A stretch of 64,000 bases of DNA from assembly GCF_021917145.1 (NCBI RefSeq), contig NC_061062.1, positions 12,346,282-12,410,281 on the forward strand, in the 5' to 3' direction. Source of the stretch: Hypomesus transpacificus (lineage: Eukaryota; Chordata; Actinopteri; Osmeriformes; Osmeridae). Below the pieces are notes generated by a model that did no database searches, was not told where the DNA came from, and worked only from the letters and a program-made list of their open reading frames with translations. This document shows, piece by piece, positions 45,638 to 58,200 of the stretch (position 1 is the stretch's first letter; every line of letters begins with the position of its first letter). The translations under genes were made by a program, and so were the position numbers.

Positions 45638-48600
45638 TGTAGAACATGCCTCAATATCACGTCTGTCTGTGTGCCAGCAGTGCTTGATGGGGTTGGAACT
45701 ATTTGAGCTGTTTAAAGTCAAGTCCTCATTCAGCTCGTAAATACCGCAAGCAGGCCAAAAGCATCCTCGCATGAGATCCAACACGTTGCACCCTGTAAAT
45801 CCTTCTCTCTTTTCTCTTTTTTTTCTGTCTGTCTCTGTCTTTCTCTGTCTCTCTCTATCTATCTTTCTACATAGCTCACTTTTCTCTATCCATCTCTGTC
45901 TCTCTGTCTCTCTCTTTTTCTCTATCCTCCCTGAGTGAGGCATGGGCTGCTGGCTGATAGAAACAGGCCCTGGCTTCCTGGCCAAATCCCTGGCTTTAGA
46001 CTCCCAACAGATGGGCAGGCAGGCAGCTCACCCTGACACCCTCTGCCCAGATCAGCCTCTGGTTGCTGGCCTGGTTTTGTGTTGGATGGAGGGTAGTGGT
46101 ATGGAGCTGGGCTGTAGTTTTCATCCTGATCATTATGACCTTTTAAGGAGTTCAGCAGACTGTGTGTGTGTGTGTGTGTTTGTGGAACCAAGTCAAACAC
46201 AGGCCACACCACAGAACAATGTTTTAACCTTATTCATTCATTCTCTCTCGCTCTCTCTTTGTGTGTATGTGTGTCTCTCTCTCTGTTTGTCTCTGTTTCC
46301 TGTTTTGGTAGAGGGAAAGTGTTTGAGGAATTTACCTGTCGCAGACACACACACACACACAGCTGGACTGCATGTTGCCGGGGTCTATAGAGACAGCATT
46401 ACTCTGAGTCAGATTTGACTGCGCGTGCTGGGCATAACTACTAAGATTATACTGGCCAGGCCCCCTTCTGAAGGGAAATATTTATCCAATAATCTCTTTC
46501 CTTCTTTGTCTTATTTTCTCTCTCTGGTCTCTCTCACTCTCACTCTCTTTTTCTTGGAAAGACATGCGTTACGGCTTTGTGACTCTAAACAGAACTCTTC
46601 TTAAAGCCTGTGTAGAGCCTGTGTAGAAAGGCTTGGTTGTTTTGGAAAACCAGATTTTTTTGTTGTGCAGTCTAATGACTTGACATCCGAACCCCTGAAC
46701 AAGCTATAGAGTCATGTTTCATGTTTCTGAATGTTACAAATCTAGTAGACTAGATTGTAAGACGCACATGGGGGGAAATTAAGGTCGCAGTCAAGTTAAT
46801 CCTGACACAATGTAGTTAACTGTTGATATATGTAATATCTGAATTGGTTTGTGTCTTTTCATGTATCAATAAGGATTAGGAAGTGATTAAAATGGGCTGA
46901 TGACTATCCTGTTTTGAACTTCCTTGTTTTGAAGATTCCTTCTCTGATAACTTCGGTTTGGTCAGAGAAAATGGCTAATGAACCCATAGGAAGCAGACAG
47001 AGGCAGAGCACAGTTCTCAGGGACTGGACACCATGCAGGTAGCTAGGGTGTACAGAGCCATGGCTGCTGGGTCTCTGGGTCAGGGGCCCTAAGGGTCAGT
47101 CACTGTGGGTCAACATGGAGGTCACTACCAAACAAACCCAGCCCCTTACGAGACCCGCCTGTTCACACGCTGAAACACCACATTTCATCACAAACAGGAA
47201 GTCGTTCTTCTCTGTCATCGGAGAAAGGAGAACAGATTACGGGATATGATTTTCTGTTTCAGTTCGTTCAAGGATTACGGGTCCTTCTGTTCTATATATT
47301 GAACTGAATCTGAACATTGCCTTTCAGTGCCTTGAAATATTCCCAGAAACTGCAGACGGGTCAAAAAGAGAGAGAGGGCGAGAGAGAACAAAAATGACAG
47401 TCCAGGAAACAACCAACCAAATATTCTAGGATGGGTCTTTTTTCCTTGGAAAGCCATGAGAAATGCAGACTTAGCATCAGGTTGCCACCATCCGGTGGCT
47501 TCGTAGGCTCTGCCAGGATCCAGCCACGGCCATGTCTCAAAACTGTCCTGTGGCTTCCTTAGCTGTGCCAGCACCCAGCCTCAGCCATGGCCAGGTTTCA
47601 ATACTATTCTGTGGTTTCGTCCACTCCAGCAGTATCCACCCTCAGACCCGGAGCAGGGGTTGTGTTTGGCGGCACCTCTGCAGCAAACCACTGTTCTCCC
47701 ATCCTTTAGATGGATGAAGCTCCTATGGAGGATGTCCATCTCACATCAGATCCTTCTTGTATAGGTCAGCAGGATCTGGAGGAGGGAAGGACAACTCTCA
47801 GGAAGCCACTTGGTATTCTGTGCATTGTAGCCTAGTGCTTTAGAACAGGCACACTTATAATCAGAAACAAACAGCAAATATGTATACACAGGCGGACACA
47901 CACACTAACCCACCATGTGGAGATGGACTCCAGTCCTTGTCAAGCACTGGAGACTGAGAGTTGAGGGTTATTAACTACTGTTTATGGGGAATAAGAACCA
48001 GGCGAGACTTCCAAAGTAACGTCAAGTGCAGGGGAAATGTGTTCTTTTTTTCTCCTCTTTTTTTTCCCTCCCTCTTTCAAGGAGGGAACAGAATGTCCCA
48101 GAGAGAGCAGGCAGGAAGAGCGTGGCTAAGGCCTTAATGACATGGTGCATGATTGTAACCTTGGTGGAGAGGAGAGAACCCTTTGGTGTTGTTGGCATCC
48201 GAACATGATGCAGCTCCTCTCTTTTTCCCATTCCTGATTCCTCTTTCTCTTTATTATTTTTTTCTTTCTTTGCTCTTTGGTACTTCTCAAGTTCCTCTCT
48301 TATTCATTTCGCCTCCTGGGTTCTCTCTACCCTCCTCTGTGTGTGATTGCTCTCTTCCTCCTTCACCTCCTTACCCTTTTCCCCCACTGTCCCTTTCCCC
48401 TTCACTTCCCTGAAATCTCTTCTCTTCCCTGCTCTTCACCTCTCTTCCTCTATACTCCCCCGGCTTTCTTATTTCCTTCCCTCTCCACCTCTCCGCTTTT
48501 TTCTTCAGATTGAAGTGGATCCTGTCATAGATCCTCTCTTCCCTTCTCTCTGGTCTGCTGCATTTGAGCCTCTGATCTTTCCTTCATCTTTCATCCTCTA

Positions 48601-51600
48601 GCAACCTCTCCTCCTACCGGCCTTCTGCCTCTATGCCTTTATTTCCCCCAGAATGCATCATTTTACTTCCACTGTGTTGCTCGCTCATATTCCTTTCCCA
48701 CCCATTCTCCGTCTTTCTCTCCTTCCTCCTCTCCCTCCACCCCTTTCTCTGTCTCTCTTCTTCCCTACCTTCCTCTCCTTTTCACGTCCCATGTCTTAAC
48801 TCATTTTACCAACAGTGGTTGGAGGGAAAGAAAGAGGGTGGGAAAGCTAGCTCATTGTTTCACGGTGGAACCCTTACAGTGCAGATCCGTGTGAGGTCTG
48901 GGAATGCAGATGTGTCTGTGATGTGTCTGTCATTACAGTGACCTGAGTGGTTTAATGTTGCATTCCGACACATTGTTCATTTGAAGGTCATGGCTTTGAG
49001 CTTTTTGCAGGAATAAAGGTGGTAATTTCTATCATGTCAGTGAAGTTCTTTTTGAAAAAGGGTTCATTATTCAATTAAAAGATGATGAATTATCAAATGT
49101 TTTTACGCTTTTTGATTGACGGTGCAATCCCTCGGGCAGTCTGGTTTGCTGCCTGTCAGACCCATTTGTCAGGATCAGGAATGTTAACTGAGCCACAAAC
49201 TCCCGTTTCCCGTAATTGACTAAACAAAGAGCACGGAGTTCAGGAATTAAACTATGTACAATCTGGTCTCCGTTCAGAGTGCTTTAGAAATGCGGTCCCC
49301 CACACCTCTTTCTTCCCTTCCCATCTTTAACAACCCCCACACACACACAAACCTGTTCTTGCCCAAACAGCTCCACACCTTTGCCTTTGTGCAGTCATAA
49401 TAAAAGACAAATCTTGTGATCTCATTGGATAATCAGTCAGAAAAGCTCCTGGCGCTGGGCCAGTGTTGCCATGAGAAGGGAGGTGGCGTGGCCACAGCTT
49501 ATTTTCACCCAAGTATGAAGCTCTGTCTTTCTCTCCCTCCATCCCTCCATTCTTCTGCTGGACTGTCAGCATCTAATGAGGCCCCATTGAGTACTGTGAT
49601 AAGGGCAGGTATGTTGATTGGCTTGGCAGAGCAGATTGCCCTTGCCACAGTCATTTTGCACGCACCACTTGGCTTTAAAGGTTTGAGCCTGGCAAGTCTG
49701 TCTGTGTTTGTGAGAGAGGGGGAAAAGACTTGGCACAGCCTGAAGGCAAATGCTGCCAGAGCACGACCAAGAAGAAGCCAGGACTAAGACTAGAGCACTG
49801 GGATACGCTCTACCTCCAGCCCAGAGCTAATTGTGGACCATCATTGGAGCCCAGACTAGGACTTGGTTGAGGGTAGACTTGTTCAGAACCATGATAAATA
49901 TAATATTCCAGTCCTGTCTTTATCCAAGATAAACTTGGACGAGACTGGTGTTAAATCTATGCAGGGCCTGGACCAGAAGCACATCACGTTCATCTGTCTC
50001 CATGAAAGAGATCGTTTAGACACATACAAACTGAGTCCATTTGGAAGTGGTTGACTTTTGGAGGAACCGACGGCTCGCTCAAGTGTCTTTTTGATCTCAT
50101 CCATCGTTCCCTTTGAATGTGGCACCTGCAGGAATGTGTTTTGGAAGTGCGGATATCATGCCAGCACCCAACACAGAAACCACCTTGACTGTGAAAGGCA
50201 TCGAGGGGAAAATCCAGCCTGGCACAGTGTTCCACGAGCAGGCAACAGCTGTGTGAAGTTACAGCAGATAACTGCTTTATTTAGTAAGGTGTTTTGGCAC
50301 CGAATCGGACAAGCAGTTCTCTGAGAAACCCACCTCAAGCACTGGATGAATTCTTTCTTTCTTTTGGACTTGAAAAACTACTGAAGTCCCAATTTCAGAT
50401 TACTAAACCACTAGACCACATCAAATGGGAGAATAATTGAAACACTTAGGAGAAATCCTTTGATTTATTTTCTTTTTATGGAATAATCATTCCCATATTT
50501 ACTCTTAATCCTGGCTCCCATTATTCATGTCGAACAAGCCTTTTAATGAATATTGGGTGGAGCGGTTTAGAGTGTCATACCAAAATGAAAAGATAAAACT
50601 CATACAAAGCCTGCTGAAATAGACCATAATAACAGTTTTACATTTTACTGGATATTAAACCGTAATATGCAAACATTTCTTGGGCCTGTATGTGGGCAGG
50701 GAGATTACAAAGAAAGCATAATATGTCATATTAGCTCATGCACATTAATTATCTCGAGACGTAAAACATTACTTCCAAATGCTCTTTGAAGGCTGGATTG
50801 CTTTACTGGTAAAAAGGCAGTGGCTTGCCTCACAATCTCTTCTTACTTGTTTTTTTTACCTTGTTTGGTGTGGAGGATTTATCTGATTATGAGAAAGTAT
50901 TATGTGTTGTTTGAGGAACTGCTTTGAGAAGAACTGAGGGCAATCGAGCCAGAAGGGCAGGAGGCTCTCGCGTGTGTGTGTGTGTGTGTGGGTCGATAAA
51001 TAAACCTGTGTGCAGATGTCGTCAACCTGGAGGAGACATCACATGATGATCATGTTCATCACCCCATCTTGGTAGGGAGGGGAGAGGGGGATTAAAGATG
51101 GTTGGAGACCATAGAGCAGTACCTAAATCATGCAGAAGAGGAAAGTGTTGATGTCTAGATAGGAGCCTTATAGGAGCCATCTGACATGCAAGGCCCCCTG
51201 TAGTAACGCTTCCGGGGGGAGAAGGGTGGGGGTTAGCTCTCTTACTCCCCTTTCCGCCCTACCTCCATACCCCTCACCTACTCATATGAAAAACTGCAAA
51301 TAAGATGTGTGTGTTTTTCCCCAGTCGTAGATGTGTTTTTCAAAACAGCTTTGTATGAAACATATTCTGCACTCGTGGAGGGTGACTAGGAAAGCGGCAG
51401 CATGTGTCGCATCCTCAGTGCATTAGTAATGAACGGCCTGCAGACATGAAACATTGGCGTTACCATGGCGACATACATGAGCGTGTGCATGCCTGCGTGT
51501 TAGAGTAACTCGTGTCTGAGATGTGCTTTTGTCAGCAGAAATGCTGGCCAGGCAGAAATCAATGCTGGGGACATTGGGGGAGGCATGGGGGAAGGGTATA

Positions 51601-52058
51601 AGGGGAACTGTGTGTTTTTAACCAACCCCGTCTCCAACATGTCATGTTGCCATGTCTCCAGTGGCTATATTATACTAGTTACAGGTGAAGGCTAGGTTAA
51701 ATACAGCTACAGTCTGTTTCAGGCCATGCTCTAAGACTCATGAAGCCATATCACCCTATCTGACTTGGATAAATGTGTGTACCTGTGATAGTTTGTGTAA
51801 TGTATCTATCTTGCTGCCACCTCCAGCATTCCTGTGCTGCGCTGAGTGCATCCCAGCTCCACACTGGGTTTGTGTTGGTGTAATCAGACACAACTGTGAA
51901 TATATGTTGCTGAGTGTGCAGGTCTGCTTCAGTGTGCCATCAATCTTAAGCAAATCTGCAGGCCGCCTTTTTCAGTCATTTGTTTTTTCTTCTGCCTGAC
52001 ACACTGTATAGCTGGCTAGAAAGGATCAATGTATTAATTATTTTCTCTGTCTTTACAG

Positions 52059-52103
52059 ATGAGTCGTGTTAATCGGCAGCCTGAGGGAATGTCTACCAAT
52101 TAA
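52059..52103 (+). promoter_or_regulatory. Upstream ORF in the luzp1 leader
   Basis: The exon begins right after the acceptor CTTTACAG (AG at 52057-52058), and its first three bases are ATG. That ATG opens a 14-codon frame ending in TAA at 52101-52103, 180 nt before the luzp1 start. It is a possible translation-damping uORF if the acceptor is used; the peptide itself is unlikely to matter. Confidence 0.4.
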
Positions 52104-52283
52104 AGGAACATCTGACCTGAAGAAGAGAGAGCATATAGGGAGCCAGTTTAAAACCTTCACCTGAGACTTGAACACCACCACAGGAGACAGACGACCACCA
52201 CGCAAATGTGGACCATCCAAAACATCATCAAATAATATCCTCTTTCTCTGAAAAACGGAAGCGTTTAACATTGACAACAAACC

Positions 52284-55200
52284 ATGTCTGAATACAAAGA
52301 CACCACTAACCGCCACCTGCGGCACAAGCTGCAGAGTCTGGGCCGGCGCCTGGACGAGTTGGAGGAGGCAACCAACAAGCTGCAGAAGTCTGAGGACGAG
52401 CTCTTGGAACTGCAGGACAAGATCATTCAAGCCGAGGGCAGCAACTCCGCCCTGCTGGGCGACGTTGAGGCACTACGCAAGCGCCTCCTCAAGATCGAGG
52501 GGAAGGATGAGGAGGTGTGCAAGGCGGAGGATCTGTGCCGCACAGTGAGGGAGAAGCTGGAGGAAGAGGAGAGCCTGACCCAGGAGTTGAAGACGGAGAT
52601 TGAGCGCCTGCAACGGAGGATGGCCGAGCTGGAGAAGCTGGAAGAGGCCTTTGGGAAGAGCAAGTCTGACTGCAGCCAGCTGTGCCTGAGCCTGAATGAG
52701 GAGAAGAACCTGACCAAGAAGTTGTCCTCAGAGCTGGAGGCCCTGAAGACCCGCATGAAGGAGGTGGACACCTCCGAGGCTAGGCTAGACAGGGCGGAGC
52801 AGGCCTTAGCTGGGGAACTGGAGAAACTCAAGAGCTTCACCCAGGCGTTTGTGAGTGAACGCAAGCGTCTCTTGGATAAGCAGCGGGAGGACGAGAAGCT
52901 AATCCTGAAGCTGACTGAGAAGCTGGAGAGGCAGAAGAACAGGATGAGCCCGGCCGACCCTGGTCGTACAGACGTGAGGGAGCTTCGCATCGAAGACGAC
53001 ATCTCATCCGGCTTGACCAGCAAACTGGGCCGCAAGAAAAGCCTGGACTACATGAAGCTGGAGGACGTTGGGCTGAGGAACAAGTCTGAGAATGAAAAGA
53101 ACAGCCTAGAAGGCCAGGAGGACAACAAGGTGAAAGAGCTCACCCAGGAGGTGGATAGGCTCAAAAACAGGCTGAAGCAGCTTGAGCTGCTGGAGGAGGA
53201 CCTCAAGAACACAGAGTCCAAGAATGGAGAACTTCAGGATAAGTTCCAGCAGGAGAGGAACCGAACCCGGGCCCTTAACGAGCAGGTGGAACAGCTCAGG
53301 ATGCAGCTCAATGGCAGTGGCGATGGCAGCAGTAGTCATGGGAACGGTGGACCCGCCGGTATCCCTGCCAAGGTCCTGGAGAATGGCAAAGCTGAGAACG
53401 AGGAGATAAATGTGAGGGGAGGGTTCAGGCAGGACAAACCCAAGTACAGGAGTCCAGCAGCTGCAGAGCCCACCACTCCAAAGCATAAGAGTAGAGAGCT
53501 GTCACCCCAACACAAGAAAGAGCCGAAAATGAGAAGCAAAGAACTGGCCCACTCTGAGGATGGCTCTCCCAAAGCTGCAAGGAGGGCTCTCAGTCCTGCA
53601 CACAAGAGCAGGAGGACCCCCAAGACCACTGCTTCTGCCATCTCTGCTGCCTCCGATAACGGAGTGAAGGAAACTGGAAGAGGAGGAGAGGAGAGTAGCA
53701 GAGGGACTGCCTACAGCTCTGTGAGTTCAAACTCCACTGATAGTAAAAAAGCATCTGTTCTCAGTCGCTACCCACCAGCAGCAAACGACCAGAAGTCGTG
53801 GAAGTCCTCTCAGAAACCTGGAGAGCTTGAGAGTAAAAAAAGCAGAGTTGATAAGTTTTCAAGACTGTACGTGGGTAGTGATAGTGAGTCCAACAACTCT
53901 GATGTTGTGCCAGAGAGCTCCAATAAAACCAACAACTCTTCGCCTCCAGAGAAGGACATCTCAGACCCTGAGACTCAGGCGCAGGCCAAAGAAAGTCTCC
54001 CAGCAACAGACCTCTCCAAGGCCAATGGGTCCTTCATCGCCTACAGATCGCACGTCTCCTCTCTGCAGACCAGCGACCACGGGTCAGAAGGTCACTCTTC
54101 TGCCTCCGAGACCGAATCAACAGGCTCCAGGCCCTCAGAACCAGAACCGGTGGTTGAGGTGTCTACACCAAGCAGTAGGACTACTCCCAAGTACCCCAGG
54201 TACCCGCGTCTGCAGCAGGACTCCCACTCAGAGGGCTCGTCCTCCAGGAGTTCAATTGACGAGGAGCTCCACAAGCCTATCGTGGCCGAGGGAGGACCCC
54301 AGGAGACTCGCACCCCCTCAGGGATTGAGATTCACCGGGTCTGCAGTCCCCGCGAGGCCCTGAGGTCCAAGGTGGTCATCAAGCCCGCCATCGTAGAGAT
54401 TGATAGGAAAGAAGTCATGATATCCGGTGGCGGGGCAGAGCCTTTAACAACCAATGGCAAGCCTAAGATCTCCACTAAACCCGTTCTAGCGAGCAAGATG
54501 ACCAGTAGCATTACCATCTACCCTAACGACCCCAGCTCTTCTCGAACCAGTAGCCGCAGCAGCAGTGTCTCCAGCGAACCTCCAACGAGAGAGCGACACA
54601 CGTCCACCAGTAACATCCTGATCGGTCCATCCAGCGACCACCGGGGCAGCATCAGCATCTCGATCCCCAAGAGTAATATCACCACGCAGCCATGCCAAGA
54701 CGGCGGGGACGACCCCGAGGCCCAGCGGGTGCTGGAGGCGGCACGGGTGGTGGAGACCCACCTGCGCTCAAGGAGCAGCTACGGCCTGCAGTCTCCAGAG
54801 ACCACCTCCGACTTCAGCAACGACGTGGAGTCCGGGTTCGAGAGCAGCAGCAGCGGTAGCACGACCACAACTGTCACCAGCTGGCGAACCCACGCCTACG
54901 GGCCCGTGCCCGGGCGTGGGCATGGGCATGGACAGGCACTCAGCCATGGTTCTCAAGACGACAGCCTACCGGAGATGAGGAATGTTACCGTCAGGAGCAC
55001 CTGGAGGAACCGGGGAGCGGCGTCCGTGGATGAGCCTGGTTACCGTGGCATCGGCGGCAACGGAGGCACAGTCAGAACGGAGGGAGGGTCGGAGGATGAG
55101 GCAGAGTCGGCAACCACTTGGAGGGCGTATCGTGCCACCACCATCTTGGACACGGAGGAGACGGCAACCACCTCTGCTGCCGGAGGAACCGCCCCGGCGT

Positions 55201-58200
55201 CCCAGCGCGGGGCCAGGCCGTCGCCAGCGGAAGTGTACATGCGCAGGATCAGCAGCGGGCGGGACGGGCCAGAGGTGACACGGCGCAGCAAGAGCTCCCC
55301 ATCCTCCTCAGATGGGGGCGTGCTCGGGAGGAGCGCACCCCACGACCCTGTCAGCTCCCAGCCCTGGGGACGGACCCAGCCTGCAGTGAGTACGATACAA
55401 CACTGCATAGCATGGCATAACATGACAGAACATTATAGCATGACAAGACAACATTCTACCGGGCAGCTGTAATAAAAGCACTTTCTTACTCTTTACAAAC
55501 AATACACATGTACTCTTAATATATCAAGTACTTGTGTTCTAGTTCAATTCACTTAATATGACTTGCAAGATCATAGTGTATCATAGATCTAGACTAGCGA
55601 GTTGAAAAGGAGAAACACATTTTGTGGCAGTGTTATGCTTCTACTACATGTTTGGCGTGTTCATGTCTTTTGAAGATAAGAAAAAAAAACACTCCCTCAA
55701 GAAAGAATAAACAGAAGCTCAGGAGAGCGCAACTCTTTCCTGTCGGCTTTTAAAAAAAGCTGCTGATGTTTCTGGTAATTGATTCTTGGCACGGAAGCAA
55801 ACATCTAGAGATATTTGGCTCTATTAATATGATGTATATTCCCGTGTATTGGTGCTCCACTTTTATTTTCATTAGGTTCTGTTTACATTGGATCTCTAAC
55901 TCTAGTCTTGAGACTTTGCATCTGGTACATGGACATTAGGACTGGACATTTGTTAGCTTGAAACAAGTATTTTTAGTCTTTCTCCTCCCTCTCTAGAAGT
56001 CAGCCAGTGGGTGAATGTGTGTGGGGAGATGTTTTCTCTATGTTTGTACTGTAACTAAATCTCACAGTCTGTTTGGCACCAAGTGGCCCTGTGTCTGGCC
56101 TCTGGCTGCATACTTTACCTTCAAACAGCTCTCTTTACTAGATAAAAACAATTGGCTGTAGAGTATCTATCTCTCTACCCATTATGCTAATAGTTTTTGC
56201 CTTTTGAAAAATGCAGTCTCCTTAAATAAGTTTTCCTAAGCCCTCCACTCCTTTGCTTTATGCAGGAGCCTTTTTCAGAGAGTGCTTTTTTCCCTGACTC
56301 CAGGCCTATAGCTTCAAGCTTAGCACAGCAGTTCTACAGGTCTGACTCCCCAGCCGGAGTCTAAGTTAGCACAAAGAGAAAAGGGTGGGACATAGAAGAA
56401 ATGAAAGGGAGGATAGAAAGAGAAAAGACCTTAACAGGGGAAAAAAAGGTAACGAAAACCTCAAGGGAGGAAAAATAGCTTGCTTATTTGTGCACCAGCC
56501 AGTCTGAGTTTACTGACAGGGCACTGTGAGGCTGCCTGGGCTATTCCAGTCATAATTGAAGATGGGCCTTGTTGTTCAAAGCCTCACCTCCTAGTAGCCA
56601 CCCTATGGACTGCTGGGGTCCCCCACAATGCAGTGCAGAGCCGACGAGCTGTGTGTCCAGGATATTGAGGTTGATGTTATTCCCTGTGGCAGACATTTTG
56701 TTTGATATTTCAGTAAAACGGGTGTAGCGGGTGTGGTTTGGAACCACAGTTTTGTGATGACGTAGCCTAACTCCAGACCTACCTGAGAGCCACATGTTGC
56801 CATTGGACTCAAACAATGTCCTCTTGGCCAAAAGGAAACTTTTAGTTTTGCCCACAGTTTGGGTCTCGTGGTGTTAAAGGTTAAACAGCAAGTCTGAGAG
56901 ATGAGGTGATGGTTACTAATGTCCCACTGTAATAACCAACTTGTCTGTTTGTCAAATGGCTATACTAACACTAACAAACGGGTGATGTAGCTGCAATAAC
57001 ATCTCAGTATGTCTGTTTGACAGACTGTCCTGGACCACAGGACTCTGTTTGGCATTCTAGTGTTGTCCTCTGTAGATAAACTGGACACAAGCAGGACAGA
57101 AGATGGATGTCACTGGCTACCAACCCTTCCGTCCTCTCCCCCAAAACCCCCCACTCTCTCACCTCATCACCCTCCTCCATCAATCAGCCCTGATCCATTA
57201 GTCATTTATGAAGAATAACAGAAGTGTTATTGATAATGTCATGTGTGTGGTTTATATACTGTGGTAAAATGTGTAGCCAGCATAACTACAGTATTACTCA
57301 CAGGATTACTCACCAAAGGCATGTTTATTCAATAGAGACAAACATATAGTTTCTATGAGGCCCCAGTCAATTACGCTAACGGTATTGTTGTTGCTCTGTG
57401 GGCCTCTGAAGAAGTGTTGAAGTAGGGTGCAGTGACCCTCAGGTCATAGGGTCTTGTGGTCAGGACCATGTTGGATAACAAAGCTGTTCATGGCAGCATG
57501 AGGAGGTCATCTGGTTGGTAGGTGCACACACACACACACACGCACTAGTACCAGCCTCAACCAAACAAAGCCAGGCCAGAACCTCAGCCCCTATAGTGGG
57601 CCCCTCGTCTCCAGAAGCCTGGCAGGCCAGCTAACCACCATGAGGACTAACAACCTGGCCGTAGAACTATAATTACTGTCATTTTCTGCTCTATGCCCCA
57701 TTGATGACGGCCCCCGCCTCTCCTTATTAGCTGTCAATAGGCTTAATTAAATCAGTCCAACACTCGACCCCTTGCTATGCCTGTGTACAGTCCCCAGCTG
57801 TGTCTCCATGTGGATACATTTTCCCTCCTTTTGTTCTTCTGTTGACCTCTCTCTCTTCCTCGGTCTCTCCTTATGTATCTCCCTCTTCTCTCTTTCTCTC
57901 TCTTTCTGCCTCTTTCCTCCTCTCATGTTCATCATGCCTGATGTATCATTTGAGGGTCCTTTTATTTGAGCAAGCTGTCAAGTTCATTTCTTGAGTCAAT
58001 TCTACCACATGGACCTGACCTGGGCCAGTTTGTAAGTCTAACCCTGCCTTCCCTCATCACTCAGAGCTGATAGACCCCAGAGAGAGCGAGAGAGAGAGAC
58101 TGACTCCTTCCAACAAATTGGTGCCGGAGCACTCTACCAGCTGTGAGCTGACAGGCAGCCTAATCTGTTATCTGTTGTGATTCCTTCTGTCTTCAATCAC

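Larger units (their letters stand above)
40398..52058 (+). other. Probable luzp1 intron, no further exon supported
   Basis: The 11.7 kb is dominated by simple sequence: a CTCTCG array (41695-41842), a 29-C run (42212-42240), a GT tract (about 42470-42495), a CCTG array (43547-43675), a GGAGGGATA array (about 44000-44130), and GT arrays (43815-43842, 44416-44452, 45591-45634). From about 46.5 kb to 52 kb it is largely unique sequence. I found no exon with both splice signals that I would defend. Confidence 0.45.

Noticed and set aside
53827..54363. 178-aa plus-strand frame inside the luzp1 coding exon
   Set aside because: A shifted-frame shadow of the luzp1 Ser/Pro-rich region, which is clearly coding in its own frame.
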